Shown here piece after piece: positions 26,932 through 38,600 of a stretch of DNA of 64,000 bases. The notes beneath the pieces were generated by a model. It saw only the letters and a list, made by a program, of their open reading frames with translations, had not been told where the DNA came from and did not search any database. The position numbers and the translations under genes were made by a program. This DNA comes from Trichomonas vaginalis G3 (taxonomy: Eukaryota > Parabasalia > Trichomonadida > Trichomonadidae), in the NCBI RefSeq assembly GCF_026262505.1, contig NC_067206.1, positions 11,427,507 to 11,491,506 on the forward strand. The letters are read 5' to 3'. Each line of letters starts with the position of its first letter. Within the stretch, counting starts at the first letter, position 1.

Positions 26932-29262
26932 TTAATTTGCACTATGTGACTTAAGAATTTCTATAATTTTTTCATATTTATTTATTGATGCGCAATCGAG
27001 TGCAGTATTTCCTGAATTATCTTTTTCATTGATATTTGCTCCATGAGAAAGAAGAAGTTCTACGATTTCTTTGTGATTAGATGATGAGGCACAATGAAGA
27101 GCTGTGCGTCCGGAATTATCTTTTTCATTGATATTCGCTTTATACGAAAGGAGCAATTCTACAATTCCTTTGTGATTAGATAACGATGCACAATGAAGAG
27201 CTGTGCGCCCAGTATTGTTTTTTTCATTAATATTCACTACACGTTGAATAAGATTTTCTACAATTTCTTTACAGTTATTTAATGTCGCATAATGAAGAGC
27301 TGTATTTCCGTAATTGTCTTTTTCATCAATATTCGCACCATGCCGAAGAAGGAGAAATACAATTTCTATGTCATTAGTTGATGATGCACAATGAAGAGCT
27401 GTGCGGCCAGAATTGTCTTTTTCATTTATATTGACAGCATGTGATATAAGAAATTCTACAACAATTTTGCTATGGGAAGATGATGCCAAATGAAGAGCAG
27501 TATTTCCACAATTGTCTTTTTGGTTAATGTTCGACCCATGAGAAAGGAAAAATTCTATAATTTCTTTGTGATTTGTTGATGATGCACTAAGAAGTGCTGT
27601 ATTTCCGGAATTGTCTTTTTCTTCAATATTCGCTCCATGCAAAAGAAGAAATTCTACGATTTCTTTATGATTAGTTTGTGATGCGCAATGAAGAGCTGTG
27701 CGCCCAGATTTGTCTTTTTCATTGATGTTTACTCCATAAGAAAGGAGATATTCTACAATTTCTTTGTTATTAGATGCTGCACAATGAAGAGCTGCGCATC
27801 CGGAATTGTCTTTTTCATTAATATTTGCTCCATGAGAAATGAGATATTCTACGAGATCTTTGTGTTTAGATGATGAGGCATAATGAAGAGCTGTGCGCCC
27901 AGATTTGTCTTTTTCATTGATATTTACTCCATAAGAAAGGAGATATTCTACAATTTCTTTGTTATTAGATGCTGCATAATGAAGAGCTGCACGCCCAGAT
28001 TTGTCTTTTTCATTGATATTCAATCCATGAGAAATGAGATATTCTACAATTTCTTTGTTATTAGATGCTGCATAATGAAGAGCTGTGCGGCCAAATTTGT
28101 CTTTTTCATTGATATTCGATCCATGAGAAAGAAGAAGTTCTACAATTTCTTTGCTATTAGATGCTGCACAATGAAGAGCTGTGCGGCCAAATTTGTCTTT
28201 TTCATTGATATTCGATCCATGGGAAATAAGAATTTTAATCAATTCCTTATTACTCTTCATAACGGCCCAATGCATAGCTGTGAAACCAAGTATATCTTTT
28301 TCATTGACATTTATCCCAATATTAATTAGAAATTCTATTGATTCATTGCAATTATATTGTGCTGCCAAAAGAAGTGCATTATTATTGTAAAGTTTTTCAT
28401 TAATATTAATATTGCATTTCAAATAGAAATGCTCACAAAGAGATTTGATATTGAATAGAGATGATGCAACAAAGCATTTATTGAGTAGAGATGGTGCAAC
28501 AAGCCAATTATTGAACCTGGAAGTTTGATATATATAAACAATAAATGCCTGAAGATTATTGAATTCAGCACATGTAATTAAATTGATATTTATATTGTAT
28601 TCATTCATCAGAAAAGTTACAAAATCAATGTTATGAGAAGCAATAGCATTTCTCATGCAATATTCATCAGGGTGTCTCATTTTCAAGCATTCACTAATGA
28701 TTTCTGGATTTCCTCCCAAAAACGAAAAATTAAGACAATCTTGTGTGATTTCAGGCTCGAAAATTGAATATAATAATTTAAAGCAATCAATAGAACCATT
28801 GTAGCAGCATAATTCAAGTAATGTCATTTTATTACTTGGATGTAATTGACTCTCAATTGTTTGATATTCATTAAAATTTTCTGATGTTATATAATAGCAA
28901 AATAATTTTGAGTTATCATCCCTAATGGCAGGAAATACTCCTTCTTGTAGCCTCTTGTTTAGTGATTCATAGTTTTCAAGCAAATTTTCTTTATTAAGAC
29001 CAAATTCACTCGAGAACTTTCGAAGTAATTGAATGTATGATTTGAAGTAACGATTCCTGTATTTCATTGCGGTTTCAATCATTTTAAAAGCATGATATGC
29101 TGAATTTTCCGAAATTATGCTTAAACTTTTTTTAATAATTTCGTATAATCCTTCGACGGCATTTTTATCCAATGTATTCAGTTTATATATCTTATCAGAT
29201 GTATCTATATAGTATTTATATTCGTCTATAAAATTTTGATATCCAATATCGGATAGATCCAT
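26932..29262 (-). CDS. Ankyrin-repeat protein of trichomonad type
   Basis: 776 aa. The N-terminal ~280 residues (starting MDLSDIGYQNFIDEY) match the helical domain often found before ankyrin repeats in Trichomonas (DUF3447-like). About fifteen ankyrin repeats follow (TALHCAS, EIVELLLSHGANINEKDNSG type) to the C-terminus. Repeats 3, 4, 5 and 7 are 32 residues and nearly identical, the others 33, showing recent block duplication. No signal peptide or membrane segment. Such proteins are protein-protein scaffolds with hundreds of paralogues; partner unknown. The gene looks intact. Confidence 0.9.
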   Translation of the reverse strand: MDLSDIGYQNFIDEYKYYIDTSDKIYKLNTLDKNAVEGLYEIIKKSLSIISENSAYHAFKMIETAMKYRNRYFKSYIQLLRKFSSEFGLNKENLLENYESLNKRLQEGVFPAIRDDNSKLFCYYITSENFNEYQTIESQLHPSNKMTLLELCCYNGSIDCFKLLYSIFEPEITQDCLNFSFLGGNPEIISECLKMRHPDEYCMRNAIASHNIDFVTFLMNEYNININLITCAEFNNLQAFIVYIYQTSRFNNWLVAPSLLNKCFVASSLFNIKSLCEHFYLKCNININEKLYNNNALLLAAQYNCNESIEFLINIGINVNEKDILGFTAMHWAVMKSNKELIKILISHGSNINEKDKFGRTALHCAASNSKEIVELLLSHGSNINEKDKFGRTALHYAASNNKEIVEYLISHGLNINEKDKSGRAALHYAASNNKEIVEYLLSYGVNINEKDKSGRTALHYASSSKHKDLVEYLISHGANINEKDNSGCAALHCAASNNKEIVEYLLSYGVNINEKDKSGRTALHCASQTNHKEIVEFLLLHGANIEEKDNSGNTALLSASSTNHKEIIEFFLSHGSNINQKDNCGNTALHLASSSHSKIVVEFLISHAVNINEKDNSGRTALHCASSTNDIEIVFLLLRHGANIDEKDNYGNTALHYATLNNCKEIVENLIQRVVNINEKNNTGRTALHCASLSNHKGIVELLLSYKANINEKDNSGRTALHCASSSNHKEIVELLLSHGANINEKDNSGNTALDCASINKYEKIIEILKSHSAN

Positions 29263-30173
29263 CTTTGAAAAATGTTTTTTTGGCTGGCTTTTTTATATTT
29301 CGATGGTTTTAATTTTTCCACAGTGAAATACAAAATATGTTCATGCTTGTTGATTTCCCTTGCTAGACACTATAATTCATATTATTTCAGGTTTTTTTTT
29401 AAAAAAAAAATATGAAATTTAGATAGCTAATTTGATTTAATTAAAGACGACGAAGCCGCGCGCCGATATAAGCTGATAAATTTCACATCTAAACTTCCAT
29501 AGTGCTTTTTTAATTAACTTAAATATTTTATTATTTCATGACATCAAGAAGTTGATTTGATTCGCTATTATGAGGATTAACATTTGTAGGCAATTTGAAA
29601 AAAAAAGACTGTAATCTGAGTGTGGTATCTGGATCATTGTTGAGTATATAAACTGAGAAATAACAATGCCTAAAAAAAATTCATGAATAGAAAGTTTAAT
29701 CAAAAAAATCTCGAAGATTGGTTTATGGATATACTTGCATTTTATTAAACGTAAGAATGTCGCTTTGCCAAAAAACGGATATTCTAGCAACTCTATCCAA
29801 ATATCCTATGTATTTTAAGAAACTTGGGGTCATAGTGTATTGTACGAAGCCTTTTTTCGTAGGATTGGGAGCTATGGAGCTCCTGGAAAGGTTTAATAGC
29901 ATAGTGTTGAATAATTAAAAATGTTATTTCTGGTAGGATTTCTTTATTTATTCATATCAAAACACTAATTTTAGGAGAGGTAAAATAGTGGCTCATCTAA
30001 ATGATCAAAAAAACCAAAGGATATCACTTGATTTGAAGCAATTTCGATATGTCGAAGGATTTGTGACGAAAGAGTATTATATTATGGATTATTGTCAATA
30101 TGAGATGCATACAAGCCCTAAAACACTATAATATTGAAAGAAAAAACGAAACCGTTTATAAAAAAAGCTTTAT
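29263..30173. other. Host intergenic region
   Basis: AT-rich. Positions 29752-29812 repeat the motif at 828-887 (ATGTCGCTTTGC, AACGGATAT, TCTAGCAACT and CCAAATATCCTAT). No gene seen. Confidence 0.5.
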
Positions 30174-30707
30174 ATGTCAACAGGAGGCGAAGCACAACAG
30201 CAACCACCACCAACACCCCCGCCTCAACCGCAACCACAGCCATCACCTCAACCGCAACAACCAGATCAACAGCAAACAAACTCAAGATTACCTCCAACAC
30301 ATAAAATCCGTTCATCAGTATTCTATTATTTCCTTTTACAGCTTATGTGGCTTTGGAATTTAATAGATACAGTTATTTTAATTATTATTCAGTCAATGAA
30401 ACTTTATCAATTCCCTGCACCGCGCGGACCACGCAATTTTGCAATGATAGCACCATTCTTGCTTTGCTTGTTCTATTGCATTCGCTTGTGGCTTGCAACT
30501 CCAGGTAACAGAAGTGAAAAATGGGTTTTATTACTTCTTTCCATAATATTCCTTATCGGTTGCGTTCTTATGGATGTTTATTTCATTGTCTGGCAACCAT
30601 ATTTGTGGAAATGGGAATTTCCATTCCACATTGTTTCTTTAATATTCGAAGTTATCTTCTTCTTGTTTACATGTTTGATGATCATTGTTTTCTTAGCTAA
30701 AAAATAA
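30174..30707 (+). CDS. TMEM17/216-like ciliary transition-zone membrane protein
   Basis: 177 aa. The first ~40 residues are a Pro/Gln-rich tail. Four membrane segments follow at about 48-68, 84-103, 113-135 and 145-175. The second-third helix region reads LLCLFYCIRLWLATPGNRSEKW, matching the E/C-x-x-RL-x-x-G-x-x-GN signature of the TMEM17/TMEM80/TMEM216 family (Transmemb_17), whose members sit in the flagellar/ciliary transition zone with Meckel-syndrome proteins. Trichomonads are flagellated, so the role fits. The GN block and topology are the main evidence. Confidence 0.6.
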   Translation: MSTGGEAQQQPPPTPPPQPQPQPSPQPQQPDQQQTNSRLPPTHKIRSSVFYYFLLQLMWLWNLIDTVILIIIQSMKLYQFPAPRGPRNFAMIAPFLLCLFYCIRLWLATPGNRSEKWVLLLLSIIFLIGCVLMDVYFIVWQPYLWKWEFPFHIVSLIFEVIFFLFTCLMIIVFLAKK

Positions 30708-31754
30708 GAATGTTGTATATTATTAAGCTTATCTGGCAGGTGATTTTTTACCAGAGCCGGAGATTTTTTCAAAAAATTTCGGTCCTCGGGCGATAAATCG
30801 TCCTTGATCAAAATGAACACCAATCTGTTGTTTTATGTGTTGAAATCCATTTAGGACCCTTTATTAATTGGATTTTTTATTAAAAAAAATATTCACAAAG
30901 AATTGAAAAATTAGACTTAATAACTATTTGCAATGATGATTTGTACGCAAACGTAACAGTGTATACTTTAGATATTTCTGATATTCATGTTTTTATGCAA
31001 TCACATTTGATGATTGTCTAATATTATGGAAATTCAACACTTATATGAGATTAGTGTTATTTTTATATAGAAAATAATATGGTGAGCTTTTATCAAAAAA
31101 TAAAAATAATAAGAAAAGATAATTTTAAAAAACACGACAAAAAATAAATAATAGTCAACAATTATTTGTTTTCAGAATGAGCAGTTCTGAAAATACTATT
31201 TCTGGCAAGAATAACTCATTCATAGTTAAGAAGGAAAACAAACATTGCTTATTCTAGCATTCATGATGTTCTTGCACGCTGACCTGTAACTATTTCCCTT
31301 AAATAGGAAAAATAACGTTCTGATGAAGCTTTTGAAGCAGAAATTGCAATTTTGGCAAGTTGATTGAAATCTTGATCTTCTTTCTATGTTTCCCATGTAA
31401 CAATCAGTTGTAATGGATCGATGGATTGATCATTTGTTTTTTGAGTCCATCTGATACCAGATTTAAAAGTATTATATTACTTAACGACTGTTTCATGTTC
31501 AAGATTCATTTCTAAAGCTAGATTATCTAAATGGTTGGCTTTAGAATGACAGTCGAAGTTGTTGAATGAAAGGTAATTATTGAAATTAGCGCAAGAGATC
31601 AAAAATTAGAGTTATAAAAGTGACATTATTCGCAAAACGACATCCTGAAATTAAACATGGATATAACATTTAATGAGGAAATTGAGTTATTGTAAACTAT
31701 TCAATAAAACGATCGTTGTAAAGTTGTCAAACTTTTTACCCGGCCATTTAAAAT
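30708..31754. other. Host intergenic region with a decayed coding remnant
   Basis: AT-rich spacer. It contains the 31268-31560 remnant described separately and a host repeat motif GTGACATTATTCGCAAAACG (about 31622-31641) also found near 23385. Inverted repeat GATTTTTTC/AAAAAATTTC near 30761-30782. Confidence 0.5.
31268..31560 (-). pseudogene. Decayed coding remnant
   Basis: On the minus strand a protein-like sequence is readable in one frame with a few interruptions, ending FNQLAKIAISASKASSERYF and EIVTGQRARTS. Amino-acid texture is that of a real protein rather than random AT-rich DNA. I do not recognise the family. Confidence 0.35.
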
Positions 31755-32078
31755 ATGCTTGCAACATTTGCTAGAAACTTTGCAGCTAAAAAGGTTACAA
31801 TCAAGCCACTTGGCAGCCGTGTTGTTGTAGAACTTAACAAGGCAGGCAAGCAAAAAGTTGGAAACCTTTATGTTCCAGAATCAGCTCAAAAGACACCAAA
31901 TCAAGCCACAGTTATCGCTGTTGGCCCAGGCCAAAAGAGAAATGGTGTTTTTGTCCCAACAACACTTAAGCCAGGACAGAAGATTTTAATGCCAGAATTT
32001 GGCGGTCAAGTTCTTAAGTTCGAGGGCTACGAGTACACAATTTTGAATGAGGAGGATATTCTCGCTGTCTTTGAGTAA
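31755..32078 (+). CDS. HSP10: Hydrogenosomal chaperonin 10 (Hsp10/GroES)
   Basis: 107 aa. The first ~11 residues (MLATFARNFAA) form a short presequence of the type that targets trichomonad hydrogenosomes (MLA start, arginine, RNF before the cleavage point). The rest is a complete GroES fold: KPLGSRVVVEL near the start, a mobile loop region around residues 38-52, AVGPGQKRNG, and the closing ILNEEDILAVFE. It caps Hsp60 during folding of imported proteins. A TAAAT at the stop could serve as the overlapping polyadenylation signal used in this lineage. Intact. Confidence 0.93.
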   Translation: MLATFARNFAAKKVTIKPLGSRVVVELNKAGKQKVGNLYVPESAQKTPNQATVIAVGPGQKRNGVFVPTTLKPGQKILMPEFGGQVLKFEGYEYTILNEEDILAVFE

Positions 32079-32608
32079 ATTTATTAAATAAAAATATTTA
32101 TGGGATTATTAGTCTCGGTTCTTTTTCACAAATTACAAATAAACACTTTAGAAATACAGAGCATTTAAGAGCGCCCTTTTTCACTTTATTTTTGCTCCCT
32201 AGGGTCCTAAAATCTGATTTTTATGAGCATAATGTTATTAGACCGGGAAATGAATAATGCATTAGATTTTTTAATATAGAGGCATGCTTAAACCTAGAAT
32301 TATGATATGAATCGAAAACAATTTTCTGTGAACAGAAATATTTCAGTGTTCGATGGCATATTTTCATCGGAATGGCACAAAGTTCTCTTATTGCTTGTAA
32401 TATACTCAATTTCAATAAAAATAATTTTAAAAATTGTAAAACATACTCAAACTATTGTTTTCATTGACAAACATGAGCACACGAAAGTCACAAAGTGCTC
32501 GAGGGGCATCAATATGATTATTTTATAATCTTTGGTAAAAAAATTGTCCAAAAAAATAATTGTGATATTTTTTTGCTTGATAATATTTTATGGACATTGG
32601 AATTTTAT
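32079..32608. other. AT-rich intergenic region
   Basis: Spacer between the convergent Hsp10 and uS4 genes. No gene, repeat or structured element recognised. Confidence 0.5.
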
Positions 32609-33166
32609 TTACTCCTCATCAGCCTTCTTTGTCTGTGCATGAGCCCGCATACGTTTCTTACGGCCGAGCTTCTCGGTGGCCATGACGGAGGTATCTGCGT
32701 ACTTGATGTTCTTCTCAGATTCCTTCCAAACAAGGAAAGCTGGCTGGTTGACAAGCTGGTTCTCGACAGAGATGTGGCGGTGGGAAACAAGAGTACGAGC
32801 GTGGTGGACAGAGTTTGCAAGAGCGCGCTTGTGAACTTGTGTCTGGAGACGGCGATCCATAAGATCGTTGACTGTGAGAGAAAGGACATAATCGAGCTTT
32901 TGCTTGGACTCATCGAGAACACCGAGCTTTGTGAGGCGGCGAAGAAGAGCTGCACCTTCGAAGATACGCTTGGAATCGTTCTCTGGGAGGGTAAGAAGCT
33001 CACGAGCAGCGTGGCGGATCTTGGAAAGTGTGTATGAAACGCGCCAGATCTCACGCTTGTTCTTAAGACCGTATTCACCAACAACTTGAAGTTCCTTGTG
33101 CATGCGTTCCTTTTCGTATGGACGCATTGGTTTCTTGAATGTACGAGAGAAGTTGCGGCTCGACAT
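32609..33166 (-). CDS. RPS9: 40S ribosomal protein S9 (uS4)
   Basis: 185 aa, full length for the eukaryotic protein. It begins [13 protein letters not shown] and contains the conserved [21 protein letters not shown] block of the S4 RNA-binding domain, followed by [12 protein letters not shown] (about 125-136), which contacts 18S rRNA near the decoding site, and a basic tail. C/G-ending codons contrast with the flanking AT-rich DNA, as expected of a highly expressed gene. No intron. Confidence 0.95.
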   Translation of the reverse strand: MSSRNFSRTFKKPMRPYEKERMHKELQVVGEYGLKNKREIWRVSYTLSKIRHAARELLTLPENDSKRIFEGAALLRRLTKLGVLDESKQKLDYVLSLTVNDLMDRRLQTQVHKRALANSVHHARTLVSHRHISVENQLVNQPAFLVWKESEKNIKYADTSVMATEKLGRKKRMRAHAQTKKADEE

Positions 33167-33709
33167 TAGAGCTAGAAAGGATCGACCAAGACTTTACAAA
33201 TCCGCTCAATTTGATTGTTGAGAATTGTGCAAAAATAATATAATAGATACAATGTAATGCAATTGAAAGTAATAATTATCATATTTTGATGCTCTGAGAG
33301 AGATTTTCAAAATTCAATGAAAATTTGTAAATTAAAAGTGACATTTCTCAATAGATTCCGAATATTCTTCTTCTTATGCAATTTGGACAATACTGAGTTA
33401 AAATTGATATTATATAGACTCTCAGAAATTGAAATTATTAAGATATATACCATAGTTAAGATGTGATTATCTTCCTCTTTGATGAGTTATCATTTTTTTG
33501 AGTAAAAACACTCACAATATCTAAAGAAACAGCTGAATTTTATATTCTTTACTTATATTTTCTAAAATACATTTTTTTTCAAATAAAATAATGCTGCTGA
33601 CATGTATATATAATAAACTAGTAAGATGTTTTAAAAGTTCTTTCCAAAAGTATTTTTTAAAAGTAAAATATTTATAAACAAACAAAAAGATATATAATAT
33701 AAAATAAAA
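33167..33709. other. AT-rich intergenic region
   Basis: Upstream of uS4 and downstream of the channel gene. No gene or distinctive repeat seen. Confidence 0.5.
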
Positions 33710-35247
33710 TCAAGTAGTTAACTGAGAAATGAAGTGGTGATCAACCCAAGTTGTAAGACCTGTGTAAGCCGTGAAGCAAATCCAAATCAAAGTAGATATA
33801 AGAACTGTATTAAAAACAAAAGAAAGCACATTATATGTTTCTGAGCCGTCGCTGAAGTCTGTATAGTTACCGTACAAACTATCGCCAAAAATCATAGCAA
33901 TGTACAGTTTGAATATCTTCACAAATGAATCAGCAGCTGAAGCAACAAATCCAAACAAGAAAATGGCAGCGTAAACAAATCCCATTAATACAGGAAGCTG
34001 ACTAACAAGCATAATCATGAGCATTTTCATGCCGTTGACAATCAGATAGACCAAACTATATATCTTTGGCCAGTTCATCATCCATCTAAGCATGCATGAC
34101 AAATTAATCAAAGATGCGAACCCGAAAACGTACAAAGTAGAGTTCTTTGGGTACTGAGATAATGTCGATAGCTCATGGATGATGAAAATAGATACAATCA
34201 GAAGCATTGCACTCTTTACAAGGAAAAATGAATTCCATAATCCAATTGATGAATGGAATTGATCAAATGTAGAGTACTCTTGGTAAATTCCTTCATGAGA
34301 AAGTCTGTTTTTATGCATTTTGAAACCATTAGCAAGTGTCAAAATGTTAATATATATAATCCAAGGCTTGAAAGTACAATAAAAAGAATTCCGAATCGTT
34401 GCATTGGCATATAAAGAGATATGACAAAACAATTAAACTTGTCTGATGTCCTTTCATGTGCTGGAGGAACAAAAGTTTCTAATCTTTCTTCTTTTATTGC
34501 GAGTTTGACTGCTTCTATAAGTTTTTTATCGTATTTGGCTCGGTGGGGATCGTATCTGACTCTATCTGTCCTGAAATTCAGTACATTATGCTTGCCAAGT
34601 TTTCTTTTTCTAGTTAAATTTTTTTGTTCAACTCTATCATATGTAACTTTTCCTCGGCAGTAGCTTCTTTTGAAGTATGAGGATGGAAGAAACTCATATC
34701 CGTTGTATCTCGTGGAAATTGTCATCCCTAAATTCCAATTTGTGCATCCAATTACGTCTGTATCGTTTGAATACGTTAAAAAGTCTGTAGAAATGTCTAA
34801 TGATTCGATGTGATTGAAAAATTTGCTATCTATATCAACAGTAATACTATCTGTTGTAGTTCCATTTTTATATTTAACAATTAATTTGTAAGGATGCGTC
34901 GGATCTATGAATTCCATGTTGGAGAATGAGTTTTTAGTAAATTTCTCGAAATTTGAAATAAATTGATTGATATAATCTGAAATCTCATCAATGTGCATGA
35001 AAGGTTTATCTTCTTCGTGGGAGGAATAGAATAAATCAATGAATTCTTTGCGAATGTGATACACACCATCGATGGTAGGGGCTACTATATCGACACAAAA
35101 GAAGAAAATGCACAAAATCTCAAGAAAATGGAAGAGAAAAGTCCATGGAGGGATGTAGTAGGTTCCCCACTTGAACATTACTGAAGAGATACTTGATGTT
35201 ATGGGAGGCAGGTTCTCTTGTTTCACGAACCTAACTCTCAACACCAT
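33710..35247 (-). CDS. Mucolipin-like (TRPML) cation channel, frame disrupted
   Basis: Six-helix channel of the TRPML family. It starts MVLRVRF, has the first helix (about residues 33-53), then a ~200-residue luminal domain (with CTNWN and SYCRG) and the remaining helices. The pore helix region reads FKLYIAMIFGDSLYG, comparable to the NGDD pore of mucolipins. Probable endolysosomal Ca2+/cation release channel. The first part and the last 240 residues lie in two overlapping frames (overlap 34339-34432); the frames meet naturally near LYILTLANG, so a single one-base shift, real or a sequencing error, is likely. The gene's 5' side abuts a T-run and Maverick 2. Confidence 0.65.
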
Positions 35248-35291
35248 CAAGATTTATGTTGTTTTTCTGAGAAAAAAAAAAAAAAAAAAAA

Positions 35292-35462
35292 AGGTAGTGG
35301 GGCTTCCAGGCGCGTTGCGCCCTCTAGCCCTGAAGATGTTTAGTATAAATGAAGTTTATATTCGGAGGGCTTCCAGGGGCTGCGCCCCTTCTAGCCCTAA
35401 GAAATTTTGCCCAAGACCCAAGAGGAGGACCGAACTCCAGCCGACCAGCCGTTGACTTTTTT
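35292..35462 (+). repeat. Left terminal region of Maverick 2 with tandem hairpin units
   Basis: Two 67-bp-spaced units (starting GGCTTCCAGG at 35301 and 35368), each holding a GC-rich palindrome such as GGGGCTGCGCCCC followed by CTAGCCCT. The inner unit and the following ~60 bp (GACCCAAGAGGAGGACCG) match the right end in inverted orientation; the right end has only one unit. Confidence 0.75.
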
Positions 35463-35696
35463 GTAGAGCACTCAAAATAGTATAACTTTGTCCGGACAAG
35501 TAAGGGTCTATCGTCGCTACAGGAAAAGTTACAGGCGTTCCAAGGAAGTATACTTTGAGAAGCCTTTTCCCCTTATAGAATGAGATAGGACGGTTATTTT
35601 ACAAAACCGACAACACTTTGACCGAGTAGTTTTTTGTGCTGAACAAAAAGTGTCATATAAACATCTGTCAAAAACCGCTTTTTAACTTCACTTAAA

Positions 35697-38600
35697 ATGC
35701 CACGTAAGCTACGTAAGAATATACGTAAGAGGAAGAGAGCATTGAAACATCCAATAGTAAAACTGACACCACAACAACAGTTGCAACAACAAATAATGAA
35801 TGACCCCACTATGTTGCAACAAATGTCAAGCAATCCTATGCTTTTAAACCGAGTTATTGGTGCACAGAGTGGAGGTTTAAGAGCGGCACTTTTAGCGAAA
35901 ATGGCAGGCTATGGTGGAGCTGCAGACGGAACAGCTTATAACCCTCAAAGTCAAATGAATTTGAGTTCACTCAAAAATCAAATATCAGATGTCAAAAAGT
36001 CAAACATAGACATACAGAAACAAATAGGTGAAAACGAAAAGAAACTAGAATATGACAGACACACAAAGAAACTCAATGAGTTAAACGTAGAGAAAAAGAA
36101 GAAAGAAGAACAACTGAAAGAACTAAGTACAGAGGAATATGCGAAAAAAGTGTCAGAAAAAGCAGCAGAAGTAGCAAAAATGGAACAAGATGTTATAAAT
36201 TTGAAAAACCATACTACTCAATATAAAGTACTGAAAGATGAAGAAATAAAACAAAAAGCCCTGAAGACATATATGGATAGCGATGAGTATAAAAAAGAAG
36301 TTGAAGCAAATGTAAAGGCAGAAAAACTTTTACAGTTGCAAAACCAAACCGTACAGTATGAAAACTTAGCACAAGAAAGTAAAAATAACGACGCAGCCAT
36401 GCAAAAGGCAATGAAAAGCGCAGAATATATAAAAGCTAACAATGACTGGTTAGATGCCCAAGCCAACGCTAAAGCAGCCCAACTTATAGGGTCAATAAGG
36501 ACAAAAATACAAGCGGATGAAGACAGTTCAAATGAAGCTTTAATGAATGCTGACTTTAAGAACGCCTTCGAAGCTCTTCATAGTAAGGTGAAACTAGTGA
36601 ACGACTTCTCATCTGGAAAGAAACTGAAGTCTGAAGGTTTCGACAACGAGTTAAGAGAAGTAGCACAAAATATGACGAAAATAACAGATGCAGCAACGAG
36701 ACAGGCAGTTCAAAGTGCCTATGACGCCGTTAGAGCAACTGTTGTGGAAAGTCAAGAAAAAGAGTTACAACAGACCAAAACAGACCTAGTAAATGCTTTC
36801 TTAAAAACGAAAAGTCAGGTAGGACATTATGCTGCAGATGGAACATATGTGCCAGCTGGTGGAACTTATATACCACCAAACCCTCCAAGAGAAGCACCTG
36901 CACCAGGACTACCTAAAACATTTACATCGTCACATGGACACAGACACAGGCATGCACCAAAACCAGCACAACAACCACCTCCACAACCAGCACAGCAACC
37001 AACAGTTCAAAACCCTGCACAACAACAACCACAAACAGAGCAAGGACATAAAAGAAGTAGAGAACAAGGAAACCAAGATTTCTTAAAAATGCTTAAAGAA
37101 GACTATGGTTACCCAGATACTCTTGACTTTAGTGACAGATATAAAGAAGCTATTAGAAAGTTCAAGGAAGGAAATACTGACCCGAACCTATTTAGCTTTA
37201 TGGCTCAGCACCAAATGGGATATAATTTCAAACCTGGAAAATACAAGCTCGCTAAGGGATATGATTTAATAGCATATCATCCAAATGACATGACTGAATT
37301 TACTTCGAGATATTTGGTGTCAGAGCTAAATGACAATTCAACTCTCTTCATGAAACGCGTAAAAAATAGAGACGGAACGAAAGAAGAAAGGTTTATGAGT
37401 CCGGATGACTTAGATAGGGAACTTGTTAAAAACGGTCTCGGAATATATGAAATGCCAGCAGATGAGGTACAAGAAACTCCACAGGAAGAAGTTCAGATAC
37501 AACCAGACATGGAAGAAATAGTTCAGCAACAACAGCTAGAAGAGCCTGAAGGAAACGAACAAGTCCCTCCTTTGGAAACTAACTTCACAGAACTAGATGA
37601 AGATTTGGAACAGCCGAAAAATCTTGACCCTCAACAAGACTATGAGGTGAATATGGAATCTTTCCAAGAGTCTAAAAAAAATTCGGCTGGCATAGTAGAA
37701 GAATATCGAAAAATGTTTGCCGACATACAAAAGACTCCAACACCAGATGAAAATATTCAGCATAGAATGGAAGTACTGAAAGAAAATGTACACAAATACA
37801 ACAACCCTTTTTACTTACGACCATATAACGTTCAATCTTTGGCTGAACTCGGTGAAAATAAAAGGTTAAATTTCAACAAAACATATAGAAATGAAACATT
37901 GTTTAAAGTTCATTCAGAACCTAACCAAGATGGAAACAAACCTACTTTTGTTTCTGCAGACTATGGAACTACAATGAGATGGGGTCATAAAGCTAACCCG
38001 GATAGGTGGTTCATAAACTTACAACCACAATTCCAAGAAGTTGTAGACGCAATGGAAGTCAATGGTGAACCAGATATAGCTGGTATTTTCAGCGCGGCTT
38101 TAATGCCATTGAAAGATATGAAAGATGCAGATATTTTGGACCAGTATGAAATGAACATGGCTGATGGAAATATAACACCTGACGTTCTAGAACATTTATC
38201 TCAAAGAACTACACAAAACCATAGAGATGGTATATTTGGTGAAGAGTTTAGAAAGAAAGTTAGGGAGGGAGAAGGAAGAGAACCTATTGTACATGACCTT
38301 GCAAACGAAAGTTTACAAAATGTCATAAAAACTTACTTTGCAGACAATGAACCGAGAAGGGATGAATATTTAAGAAAACTCAAATGGGCAGTACCAAATG
38401 AAATGTTAGTATTGAAAAACATGTTCCTTGACAAAATAAAACCAACTACAGAAATAAATGACGCAAGACTGAAACATTGGGTAAAAGCTTTCCCATTCAC
38501 AAAAGATATTATTGGTAACATGGAAAGAAAACCAGAATGGCTACAAAAACATATATTTGGAAACGAGCTTATTCCATATGGACAAGCTCTGTTTGAAGAG

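Noticed and set aside
27688-28390. Plus-strand reading frames opposite the ankyrin gene
   Set aside because: Antisense shadows of the ankyrin repeats, with the same repeat period.
32495-33089. Plus-strand frames opposite uS4
   Set aside because: Antisense shadows of the C/G-biased ribosomal protein gene.
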